Source of the DNA: Gonium pectorale
Lineage: Eukaryota; Chlorophyta; Chlorophyceae; Chlamydomonadales; Volvocaceae
NCBI GenBank assembly: GCA_001584585.1
Contig: LSYV01000017.1
Location: forward strand, 284,327-294,504
Reading direction: 5' to 3'
Length of the DNA: 10,178 bases
Numbering within the stretch: position 1 is the stretch's first letter; each line of letters begins with the position of its first letter. The notes under the pieces are model-generated. The model ran no database searches, was not told the origin of the DNA, and worked only from the letters and a program-made list of their open reading frames with translations. A program made the position numbers and the translations under genes. Positions 1-7,873 of the stretch are shown one piece after another.

Positions 1-1137
1 AATGGTGCAAACGTATCCCCCTGTTGTCCCTCCTGTTGCCTGCGCCCTTCCTCGCCTCTGCTACCTGCAACCCGTCCCTCAGGACGGAGAAATAAAACAG
101 ATTGCACCGCGCACAGGCAGGTTGCACAGCTGGCCGAGCAACGGTACGATCGACACATGAAGAGCGTGGCCGCCGGGATGACCCAAGCACCTTGCTTGCT
201 TGCGTCAACTATGTACGCAGTACGCGCACACATCCGACAATACATACGACAACACATACGAAAGTGCACGTTCGTGCATACACGTACGTGGGTAGGTTGC
301 GGGCGGCATCAAGCATCCGCAGCGGGACGGCAGAAAGATTAGACACTCGCGATCCGCTTGCCTGCGGAAAATGAAGACGTAAACAGGGAAGATACCTCCA
401 CACCGCAAGGAGCGCCACTTGCGGCAGTGATCCATCCTTGAGCACAGCAGCAGGTAGAACATTGAACAAGTAGGTAGGAACAAGAGCTGTTCGCGCGCGC
501 TGGAAAGCAGGCAGGCACCTAAACAGGGCCTCACTCCATGCGAGATGGACCAGCCAGATAGGATCATGCGGTGGATGGGAGGGTGGAGCCCACGCCCCCA
601 CGTACGGCCCCACGTGCGGCACACAGTCAGCCCGCACGCAGGGATGCCCGGCGGGCTGACTGGCTTGGCACTTCCTAGAGCTCTAGGCGCATACGGGAGT
701 TAATGTGAGTTGTCTCGTTGATCAGCCGCTTCGCAGCTGCTTCCGTACCGCGTCGCAGCCAACTCAATCGTGGAGGCGGGGTCACGCCTCCACACATGCG
801 CGGGCACAAGCCGTATCCGCAGAGAACGAGCAGTATTAATTGCCAACAGGAAAATGATGCGGTCACGTGCTTGCGTTGGAAGGAAGGATGATAAGCCCTG
901 GTTGTAGCGCCACGTCTTAGCAGCAACCAATGCACAGCACCTGTACAGCCGCAAATGCTGTTGTGAACAAGTACAAAACCTGTTGTGAATCGAACACAAC
1001 AAGAAGACCGCGTGCGCCGCACCGGTGCGTGCTCACGTGCTCGCTCGTGCTCGCTCCGGTACCAAGAATGTGACACGGCATCCTTGTCACGCGACTCGGT
1101 GCCAGCGAGCTAAAGGAACAACTGCCGGCCACCGTCG
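1..1137. other. 3' flank of the Hint gene; no gene recognised
   Basis: Open frames here (up to about 140 codons) overlap on opposite strands, are rich in Arg, Cys and His, and show no known motif. Part of it must be the 3' UTR of the minus-strand gene. I find no TGTAA on the minus strand (TTACA on the plus) anywhere from 1137 to 1. Two 12-bp tandem units (CGACAATACATA and CGACAACACATA) lie at 235-258. Confidence 0.5.
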
Positions 1138-1455
1138 TCAAGGCCGCCACCCGCATATGGGGCTGCGGCGCAGCGTGGTCACAGCCGCCGCTAGCGGAAC
1201 CAGCATGCCCGCGAGTACGGCAAAGTATCCGATGCCGTACTCTGACGCCGTGCCCACGTCCGCCAGGTGCAGGCCGCTGTGTGCCAGCCACTCGGCGACC
1301 GTCGGGCCCACCATGCCGTACAGGCCGTACACGGGCGCCAGGAGGGCCTCGTAAATGCACGGCAGGTACGGCACCAGCCCAGCGGGCGCCAGCCAGTCCA
1401 GCAGCCACTCGGAGTGGGGAGAGGCCAGCACGCCGTCCACCAGCAGGTCGGCGCC
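1138..1455 (-). CDS. Exon 8 of the Hint gene: last Hint strand and C-terminal membrane segment
   Basis: The acceptor is ACCCCAG|GGCGCC and the TGA stop lies at 1140-1138. Residues 606-710 complete the Hint fold (LLVDGVLASPHSEW). A Trp/Leu/Pro-rich amphipathic stretch follows at 623-665, then a hydrophobic helix about 678-700 with the basic tail RRSPICGWRP. The stretch after the fold is where Hedgehog has its sterol-recognition region. Here it looks like membrane attachment instead. Confidence 0.92.
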   Translation of the reverse strand, partial: GADLLVDGVLASPHSEWLLDWLAPAGLVPYLPCIYEALLAPVYGLYGMVGPTVAEWLAHSGLHLADVGTASEYGIGYFAVLAGMLVPLAAAVTTLRRSPICGWRP

Positions 1456-4400
1456 CTGGGGTTTGGGGGGCGGGGCACAGGAAGGGGGGTCGTGGGCCGA
1501 TGGCCGCGCGCTCAACCCAGCCAAGAAATATCCCTTTACACAGTGGCGATGAAACCGCTTGACAGATTCAAGGACGGCAGAATTACTCGCCGTTCCGCTG
1601 GGGCAACGCGGAGGCATCCAACGGATCACGCGTCGCTGGGAGATGACCCACGGGTCATTTGAAGCGCGTGCCTTCATCTCTCATCAGTGCAAGCAGGCGG
1701 GACCGCTGGTTCGCGGCCGAACCGAACCAACTTGCCGATGATGAAACCTCATGGCTGGCTCGTGGGGACTTCAACCCTCTACCGGCCCCTCAACTGGCCG
1801 CGTGCAGACCCGTGGGTCACCCCCGCCCCGACAGCCTGCACCCTACCCCCACGCGCTCAGGGGCTCACCCGGACGTATGGGTTGAATGCTCCCCTGGCCG
1901 ATGCCAGGTCCACGTGTGTCACGGTGGCGAGGGAGAGGGCCAGGCTGTCGCTGCCTCCGGGGGTCACGTTGCTGCACGCGACGACAGCAATGATGTCTCC
2001 AGCTCGGACGTCACCAACGCGCCTGATTGCGGGGGTAGTGGATTAAGAAGGCCTTCTTAGTAAAGAAGCCTGGGGGCGCATGCATCTTCCGATGAAAACA
2101 ACTGGGAGCTGAGGGCTGAGAGCTGAGCGCTAGCGATGGCGGGAGGGGGAAGGTGTCAGGGCGATAGGCGCGGACAGGGACCTTGAAGGCAGTTGCTGCA
2201 CAGGGACACAGACCATAGGCATGGCGTTAGCGCACAACACGTGCTATCCTAGGCTCTGCGTCGATCCAAGCGAAGCGTTCACCAACACCGGTACACGCCG
2301 TGCGGCCGTTCTCCGTTACACGCCTCGTACGTACGGATTGGTCGGGCACGCTGCATGTTTTGCGGTACGCTGCTCGTTCTTGACCGCTCGCAGGCTCCGG
2401 TCATTCCCCACTTGCACTACTGCCCCGCCCCGCGTGCGCACCTACCTGTTCTCCAGCACCGCCGCCCCCGCCGCCAGCTCCTCGTCCGAGCAGCGCCCAA
2501 CGCACACCGGCATGAAGTGGCCCCGGGTGGCGGCCAGGCTGTAGCCGCCGGCTGCGGCTGAGATGTGCACGTAGGGCGTCCGTCCCTCCGGCCGGCGGTG
2601 CCCGAAGAGGTAGATGGGGCGGAAGACGAGGCGCCCGGACGTGCGGTCCCGGGAGAGCACCAGGTCGCCGTACTCAAGGTCGGACATCCGTACAGGCTGC
2701 ACTGCGTCGCCCCTCATCGCATGGACTGTGGCATCTGCTGGGAAGCAACCCCCGTCGTCGTCATCGTCGTCGCCCGGGGGCGGGGGCGGGCGAGGGTTCT
2801 TGCTGCTGATTGAATTCACACAATCCTGTATCGCCTTTCCAGTACTGGCAGCGGGCGCCAGGTGGGCAGAGACACACGCACACGCCGAGGGTAAAACGGA
2901 GGGCGGACGTCGGTCAGAGTGGTGGAGAGCGCGCTGTGGCAACGAGTGACACGGGCTGGTACGGCGCAGCATGTACAGCAAGCACGCGTAGCGTTCCGTT
3001 GGACCCTCCCAGCAGCCCTGACCGCTGCGCAGCGCACCCCACGGGCACTCACTCCCGGTCGATGCTGATCTTGCATGAGGCCGGCGTTCGCAACGCCGGC
3101 ATGCTCCTGCCGCCCTTCCCAGCCGACTGCAGAAGCCGCCGGCGCGGGGCCACGTCGGCCGCTTGGGCCCCGGCGGCAGCCGCCGTTGCCGGGGCGTCGG
3201 CAGCGAGCGCTATGCCGGCGGGCTGCGCAGCTCCATCCACGCCCGCGCCAGCGCCTGACATCGGCGGCTGTGCGCGCAGCAGCCGGCGGCGCGCCGCCTG
3301 TGTCGCCGAGGCGACGGCATTCTGGTCGGGGACCATGTTCCGGTACAGGTCGCAGCCGCCAATCGCTTCGTCGCATGCGACCAAGTACGTGTACCCGTCC
3401 TCGCACAGCACCTGCATACGAGCAGGTGGGCACCATCCGCGTCGCGGTTAATACCTGGCAGGCCTGTCCAAAGAATTTATACCTCTTGGTGGATACCTAC
3501 GCGAGAGTCGACCGATGATCCAACGGTGATCGACCACCGGCACTCATCCGATGCGCTGCGAGTTCGTTCGGCAGCAGCAACAAAATAAACACTCGAAAGT
3601 CAAGATTCGGACGGCTGACCCACCAGGGCAGACACCAGACGCGCGTCGCTGGCGTCGCATCCCGTCTGGTCGATGACCTTGACTACCGATACCGAAAGGC
3701 CGTTCACAAAGATGGCATTCTTGGGGGTGGCCACTGGGAACTCGACCACTGCGCTCACAACGGTGCGTTTCGGGTCGTGGCCGCGCCCTTGCGTCAGATA
3801 GCGACAGATCTCATTCGCGAGGAGCGGCTTGATGGGAGCCATGAAAAGAACCCATTCGGGCCACACGCGCGTGTATGCTGATCGGAAGCTCGCATCACCC
3901 CGAGCCTGCAACACTGGCGGAGGAAGCACCGGCAAGTAGTGCCCGCTCGCTTTATGTCCGCGGCCCACGTGTGTCCTGCACACGTGTACAGTACAAACAC
4001 ACACACACACACACATCCACGTACCGTTCTGCTGAAGCATCTCGCAGCCCGCCGCCACGGTCTCAAAGGAAGTGGTTCCGTAGTAGATCCAGGCGTCCCA
4101 AAAGTCTGCGTTTGCGTCTGACGCTGGGTCCTCAGCCAACCGGCGCCGCCGCTCGGCCAAGAGCCGCCGGCGGCTCGCAACGCCGTCAGGCCGGTCGGTG
4201 ATGTTCCGCAGGTCAAGCGCCGCGCCGCCCATCACGGCCGCCCTGCCGTCCTTGGTCTGCAGGAACTGGTAGGTGGTGTTGTGCAGGGACGTGACCTGCG
4301 GATGTATGGGCACGCGGGGTGCGAGCAAGTGCGCCCCGCCCCACGTTGGATAGTTGACTCAATCTGCCGTACGTACTTGCATGTCCCGGCACGCACAGAC

Positions 4401-5308
4401 AGGCTGCCCGGCCTCCCTCCACGAGGAACCTCTGGTAGTGAACGCGTCGGCGTCCAGCTAGCACGGCCGGCCAGTCAATTCAGTAAAACCAGGCAGCGAA
4501 CTTGGTTGCATGGCGCAAATCCATTCAAGGAGAATGGGTGTCACGGCCGCCTTACGGTCGTGTGCCCCGCCGCACAACCACCTCCCGCGCGCCCGTCTAT
4601 CTCTCAGTATGTACACGTCGCTCATTGCCCTATGTCGCTCGCTTGCTCGGCTCGCTTGAGCATGCCAAACCCTAGCTAAGGCATCCGGTGCTGCAATTGG
4701 TTCCCGTCGGTTGAAGTCATCGCGGACGCTGCCTCGATGCACGGACACACGACTCGTTCAAGCGTGACGCAGCATCTAGACGTGTCCAAGCACCTGTCGC
4801 CACTAGGGACGCCCGGGAGGAGTGCGCTAGCATACCTTTGTTTCCTTCGTCAGCTGAACGATGCCGAAGACGATGCCAGTGAGTGCGCCCAACAAAACAG
4901 CAATGACGATCAGCGCGCTTATGGCCATGAAGCGGTACATTCGTTTCGATGACCGCTCGTTCAGCATGTCCTCCATAACCTCGACAATCTCATGTATGTC
5001 CACGACACCGTCGCCGTTCTTATCGGCTGCTGCCAGCATGGCCTCAAACTTGTCACCCAACGTCTTGCCACGTGCCACGCCTGCACGCATGGACCAGGGC
5101 GCATGCATTCACGCAAGGCCCATGTTCCATATGATGGACATGCACAGGACGGACGCAGAAATTCGGACTCTGCTGACCGAGCACGCACGAGACGGCGGAC
5201 GCGCGACTCACTTATGCTTATACCCGGGGCGCTAGTGCGCTTGCCAGTCAATGTTGGTCGCGAGCAGCGCGAAGGGCGCTCTTCGGCCTCCGGTTCCATT
5301 CGCTCCAT
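1138..5308 (-). CDS. EF-hand, membrane-anchored Hint (Hedgehog/intein) domain protein, 8 coding exons
   Basis: Eight exons join in frame: 5308-5212, 5080-4836, 4295-4025, 3913-3624, 3411-3053, 2844-2446, 2022-1869 and 1455-1138, giving 2133 nt, 710 residues plus TGA. All seven introns are GT-AG with compatible phases (1,0,1,0,2,2,0). Domains seen: a canonical EF-hand loop at 52-63 (DKNGDGVVDIHE), a transmembrane helix about 83-107 preceded by basic residues (N-terminus inside), and a lumenal region 115-420 with sequons at N120 and N145, RRRLL at 156, 342 and 391, and an Ala-rich linker 355-390. Hexa-Asp 446-451 precedes a Hint domain beginning at C454 (GGCFPADATV), with T527 and H530 in TRGH, GDVRAGD at 557-563, and LLVDGVLASPHS at 609-620. 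A hydrophobic segment about 678-700 comes near the end. Hint domains in Hedgehog proteins and inteins cleave the chain before the Cys; autoprocessing here is inferred. The start is the first ATG after an in-frame TAG at 5323-5321. An upstream start through another exon is not fully excluded. Confidence 0.88.
1869..2022 (-). CDS. Exon 7 of the Hint gene: C-terminal part of the Hint domain
   Basis: This 154-nt exon sits in a frame open only locally, so it is easily missed. The acceptor is AATCAG|GCGCGT and the donor CGG|GTGAGC, phase 0. Residues 555-605 contain RVGDVRAGDIIAV and the ending GAFNPYVR. The latter corresponds to the conserved aromatic/Asn-Pro turn before the last Hint strand, and it continues exactly into LLVDGVLAS of exon 8. 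Confidence 0.9.
2044..2059. repeat. 16-bp perfect palindrome in intron 6
   Basis: TAAGAAGGCCTTCTTA is its own reverse complement. It lies just upstream (on the minus strand) of the acceptor at 2023, where a hairpin could affect branch-point or acceptor use. The functional reading is speculation. Confidence 0.8.
2107..2127. repeat. Three tandem heptamers (RGCTGAG-type) in an intron
   Basis: AGCTGAG, GGCTGAG and AGCTGAG follow each other without spacing inside intron 6 (2023-2445). It is a small simple repeat with no evident function. Confidence 0.7.
2446..2844 (-). CDS. Exon 6 of the Hint gene: N-terminal part of the Hint domain
   Basis: The acceptor is CTGCCAG|TACTGG and the donor AACAG|GTAGGT, phase 2. 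The exon spans residues 421-554 and carries a proline run, six Asp codons, the Hint nucleophile C454 (codon at 2747-2745), the conserved GD at 480-481, YLFGHRR at 499-505 and TRGH at 527-530. These match the order of the first half of Hedgehog-type Hint modules. Confidence 0.93.
3053..3411 (-). CDS. Exon 5 of the Hint gene: Cys-containing segment and Ala-rich linker
   Basis: The acceptor is TATGCAG|GTGCTG and the donor GGGA|GTGAGT, phase 2. Residues 302-420 start with a small cysteine group (C304, C314, C321), then run through two RRRLL motifs (342-346, 391-395) separated by a low-complexity Ala/Gly linker. The linker is probably flexible and exposed, which fits a stalk between ectodomain and Hint domain. 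Confidence 0.87.
3624..3913 (-). CDS. Exon 4 of the Hint gene: lumenal region, second part
   Basis: The acceptor chosen is CCGCCAG|TGTTGC. The more obvious GTTGCAG 8 nt downstream would bring in a stop, so frame decides for the first. The donor CTG|GTGGGT is phase 0. Residues 205-301 include alternating hydrophobic stretches (TVVSAVVEFPVA, SVSVVKVI) that look like beta-strands of a folded ectodomain. Cysteines are at 241 and 290. Confidence 0.85.
3966..3986. repeat. Inverted repeat with 8-bp arms in intron 3
   Basis: CACGTGTG and CACACGTG are separated by 5 nt. With the adjacent (AC)9 tract, this structured sequence makes up much of the 111-bp intron. Confidence 0.8.
3997..4014. repeat. (AC)9 microsatellite beside a splice donor
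   Basis: Nine AC units on the plus strand read as (GT)9 on the minus strand, beginning 10 nt inside intron 3 after its GTACGT donor. A simple-sequence tract so near a donor offers many competing GT dinucleotides and is likely to vary in length between strains. Confidence 0.95.
4025..4295 (-). CDS. Exon 3 of the Hint gene: lumenal region, first part
   Basis: The acceptor is ATCCGCAG|GTCACG and the donor AACG|GTACGT, phase 1. It codes for residues 115-204 and continues directly from the end of the membrane helix. It contains two N-glycosylation sequons (NTT at 120, NIT at 145), the first RRRLL motif at 156-160 and a lone Cys198. No known domain is recognised here. Confidence 0.85.
4836..5080 (-). 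CDS. Exon 2 of the Hint gene: EF-hand and transmembrane helix
   Basis: The acceptor is GTGCAG|GC and the donor AAG|GTATGC, ending in phase 0. The exon carries the 12-residue EF-hand loop with D, N, D, D and E at positions 1, 3, 5, 9 and 12. A helix EIVEVMEDML follows, then NERSSKRMYR, then about 25 hydrophobic residues. The basic cluster before the helix predicts the EF-hand on the cytosolic side. Only one EF-hand is visible, although EF-hands usually work in pairs, so it may pair between two molecules or with a degenerate partner I cannot see. Confidence 0.88.
5212..5308 (-). CDS. Exon 1 of the Hint gene: cytosolic N-terminal tail
   Basis: It encodes residues 1-32 plus the first base of codon 33. 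The ATG at 5308-5306 is followed in frame by a second ATG three codons on, so two initiation sites are possible. The donor reads A|GTGAGT, and the spliced codon AGC gives Ser33. The peptide is rich in charged residues, Arg, Pro and Ser, with no signal peptide, which fits a signal-anchor protein using the downstream helix. This is the least certain exon because it has no recognisable domain. Confidence 0.7.
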
Positions 5309-5317
5309 TTGAAGTGC

Positions 5318-5402
5318 CTGCTAGGAAAATGCGACAAGCATTTACAACCAGTTGTTCGGAGTCTCGAGTGCAGTTGTACAGGAAACTGTGTGTCGAACTT
5401 AC
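5318..5402 (-). other. Candidate intron in the 5' UTR of the Hint gene
   Basis: On the minus strand a strong donor, GAGT|GTAAGT, at 5402 is followed 85 nt later by a pyrimidine-rich acceptor TTTTCCTAGCAG ending at 5318, only 9 nt before the ATG. If used, the upstream exon would be untranslated: the frame continuous with the ATG meets a TGA before any upstream ATG. It is short compared with the other introns here (111-540 bp). Confidence 0.35.
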
Positions 5403-5960
5403 ACTCCTTGACCTCGCACGTCTGGGACGGCCGTACAGCTAAATCATGTAACAAGTTTAAAAAAGAAGCTTTTGTACAATGTTTTCAAATTTCTGGAGAG
5501 TGCACGGAAGAAACCGAGCACTCGGGAAAAGTGTGATATGCTGCTTTAGTTGGAGGTAGGCATGATGATGTTTTGTTGTGGGCTATCATCGATAGTTCAA
5601 TGCGATTGGACACTCCAAATAGAACCACCAGCAGGCACTGCAAGCATTCTCAAGTTCGTGGCAATGCTAATTTCCGCGCATGCGCAGGATAATAAAGCTG
5701 TCAAACTGTTATTGACTAGGAGCGAAAGTGAGAAAGCTCCATGCGCGTCGCTGGAAGGCAATGATGAATGATTTGGCTCGCAGACCTATATGGGCTAGGG
5801 TGGGTGTGCCCCAGGGGGGAGGGAAGTGCAACCCGGGAATGGTTGACCGTTGCAAGGGCCAACGATCGCCAACTGCACCCTAGCTCGCGAGCTACGGCCC
5901 CTCGGAACCTTCAATCAATACCGTTATCCTAGGAACCCTCGGGCCGCGCTGAACCTGACT
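5403..5960 (-). promoter_or_regulatory. 5' flank and probable promoter region of the Hint gene
   Basis: This stretch holds no gene I recognise. It is noticeably richer in A+T than the exons, especially 5440-5760, which is common in promoters. No convincing TATA box sits close to the gene. It contains a 10-bp palindrome GCGCATGCGC (5676-5685) and a 14-bp palindrome TAGCTCGCGAGCTA (5881-5894). The promoter role is inferred from position alone. Confidence 0.3.
5881..5894. repeat. 14-bp perfect palindrome
   Basis: TAGCTCGCGAGCTA equals its reverse complement. It lies about 570 bp upstream of the Hint start codon. It could be a dimer-binding site, or chance. Confidence 0.75.
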
Positions 5961-7024
5961 TTCGCAATGCATGCATGGGCGGCCCGGCCCGGCCTGTGCG
6001 ACTTGTCGTAAGTGTCTCTTTGGAGATCAAAGCCGGAGTCTATGGCTGCTGTGGAGGTATTTAACGTGTCCAGGCGTGGAGTTTATATCGGCAGTTACCT
6101 CAGTTACCAGGAGCGCCTGGTGGCTTGCTGGGGAGGGAAAGGCTGCTGCCATCGCTTGCGTTTGTCGCGCGCAGCGCGCAGGATACACGGGGATCACGCT
6201 GTGCAAGTGCATTATTGGGGAGAATAAACAGTCTGGGCGCGGATGCTCGGCAGGCGCTAGTGGACGGTCTCCTGTGGAGGGGTGTTGTTCGTCCATTTCA
6301 CGACCTCGGCACCGCTGACGCTCATGTCCGTCCGCACACGCAAACATGTCCAGCATGCCTGCTAACCCGACACGCACGGCCAGGTCACACCACCGTACAC
6401 ATGCAGCTTTCCAAAACCACAAGGGGCGCGCCTTTGTCAGGCCCGTGACCCAGCTTATGTGGCGATGGGGCTTACTGGGCCAACCCACGCCTGCCTCGCA
6501 GCTTTTCCCCGCTCGAAAGTTGGGCTGGCCGCTCTATTGAATTATTTGATTTACACCGTTCCAGTTGTGCACGTTGTTTGGAAATTTTGCAGTCTGGAGG
6601 TTAGCACCGCGACCCACCGACCCGCACAGCCCAGATAGCCAGTAATCAGGCTGACAACGTTCAGAGCAGGGTACTGATGACACCCCTCCCGCCGGGTATC
6701 CCATCCCGAGGGGGACGCTGAGAGTATTTCACCATTGTTATTGATTAAGCGTTAACGGACCGGATGATATTCGCATATGGTTCGTCCTCTGATCCCCATC
6801 CCCTCCCGTACCCATGCCTTGCCAGAACCTCCGTGCCGTCGGCGGCAGGATTCTCTGCGGGGGCCTCCCTGTCGGGGTTTAGTAGGTGCCGTGACGTAGC
6901 ACCGCCGCGCATGTGTCCGTGCTGGTTCCGGAGCTTGTACGGCAGGGGTATGCCTGTTGGTCATATGCTGTGCTCTGCCTTTCTCTGTCTCTTCGGTCAC
7001 TTAGCCTGTTGGTGGTTCATACCA
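5961..7024. other. Intergenic stretch; no gene recognised
   Basis: Short frames occur on both strands: 6488-6027 minus (153 codons), 6012-6227 plus and 6764-7045 plus. None carries a recognisable motif or an exon-like string joined by splice signals. An ATGCATGCAT palindrome lies at about 5967-5976. The minus-strand TATAAA at 6087-6082 has no clear partner. Confidence 0.4.
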
Positions 7025-7036
7025 TGTAACGTTACA
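7025..7036. terminator. Palindromic TGTAACGTTACA, possible two-way polyadenylation signal
   Basis: The 12-bp perfect palindrome places TGTAA on both strands. TGTAA is the usual polyadenylation signal in Chlamydomonas and its relatives. It could close transcripts arriving from either side, but I cannot identify a gene on either side, so this may be coincidence. Confidence 0.25.
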
Positions 7037-7770
7037 GAGGTTTAAATCGTTGCGCTCCCGTAGCCTCGACATGTAGTGGTCCTCGCTTCGCTCGCTCCTA
7101 GTGTGCTCTGGCAGCCGGTCGTTCCCAGATTCCTCGTGGAGGGATTGTTGTCTCGTCGCATGTTTTCGACGCATCAACTGTGTCGCAGCACGTACTATCG
7201 TATGCCATCCCTGCCGCCTTGCAGCGGTCACAAAGGCCTGGATGGGGTCCACGCCTAGGGACTGCCCCCTCCTCGCCCATAACGCACCGGTTGGTGCTGT
7301 TTGAGGGGAAGGCAGGCCGGGATTCTCCACCTCGCCCCGCGGTACGTTCGTTAAAGCACGCCTCCCCGGTATGCTGGGCCGATGCAGCTGCGACCTGATG
7401 TCTCATCCGCTCCGTCCAACGCACGCCAGTGGCTGAACGGCGGCCCTCACGTAGCCTCGCCGCGTTAGTTGGGGCAGCAGTTCAGCCACGGTGTACCGTA
7501 CTGGACCAGCAGGTCGTGGGGCAGCAGCGCGTGCGTCCCCGTTCGTCCGACCGGCAAGGTTTGCTTGCAAGATGGAAACGCCAGATCCGCCCATTCATAT
7601 GGCAGACCGGCACACATCGTCATGGGGCCGCATCCAGCTCGCTCGGGGACCAGCGCGTGGGTTGCTGTGATGGAGCTGGCAATGGCTGGGCTGGCGCCGA
7701 GAAGAGCCGCCTGCTTACTTACGAAAGCGGTTTCGGCAGACGAGCCGGCACATCAGCACCGCCCTTGGCA
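7037..7770. other. Stretch without a recognised gene; possible decayed coding sequence
   Basis: The minus-strand frame 7330-7001 (109 codons) includes a fairly protein-like run around 7260-7190 (GVDPIQAFVTAARRQGW). Upstream, the minus strand has short pieces in different frames, such as TVAELLPQLTRRGYV at about 7495-7450. They do not join by obvious splice sites and match no family I know. They could be relics of a mobile element or chance frames. Confidence 0.3.
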
Positions 7771-7873
7771 ACTGCGTCGTAGCCACTCGTCGTAGCCACG
7801 CGTCGTAGCCACTGCGTCGTAGCCACTGCGTCGTAGCCGCTGCGTTGTAGCCCTGGCAACTGCGTCGTGCACC
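7771..7873. repeat. Minisatellite, 13-14 bp unit, about six copies
   Basis: Units of ACTGCGTCGTAGCC start at 7771, 7785, 7798, 7811, 7825 and 7839. The second and third are 13 bp and the sixth has two changes. A last partial unit lies at 7859-7873. The 15-bp TGGCAACTGCGTCGT occurs at both ends (7766-7780 and 7854-7868), bracketing the array. Confidence 0.93.

Noticed and set aside
1533..1537. TTACA (minus-strand TGTAA) as polyadenylation signal.
   Set aside because: It falls inside intron 7, before the last coding exon. It could only serve a truncated transcript, for which there is no evidence.
1267..1662. Plus-strand frame of 131 codons.
   Set aside because: It lies opposite exon 8 and intron 7, and its Arg/Gln/Val-rich sequence is an antisense shadow.
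2810..3518. Plus-strand open frames of 213 and 147 codons.
   Set aside because: They lie opposite exons 5 and 6 of the Hint gene and are mirror frames of GC-rich coding sequence.
3905..3911. GTTGCAG as the acceptor of intron 3.
   Set aside because: It would put a TGA in frame soon after the junction. CCGCCAG, 8 nt upstream, keeps the frame.
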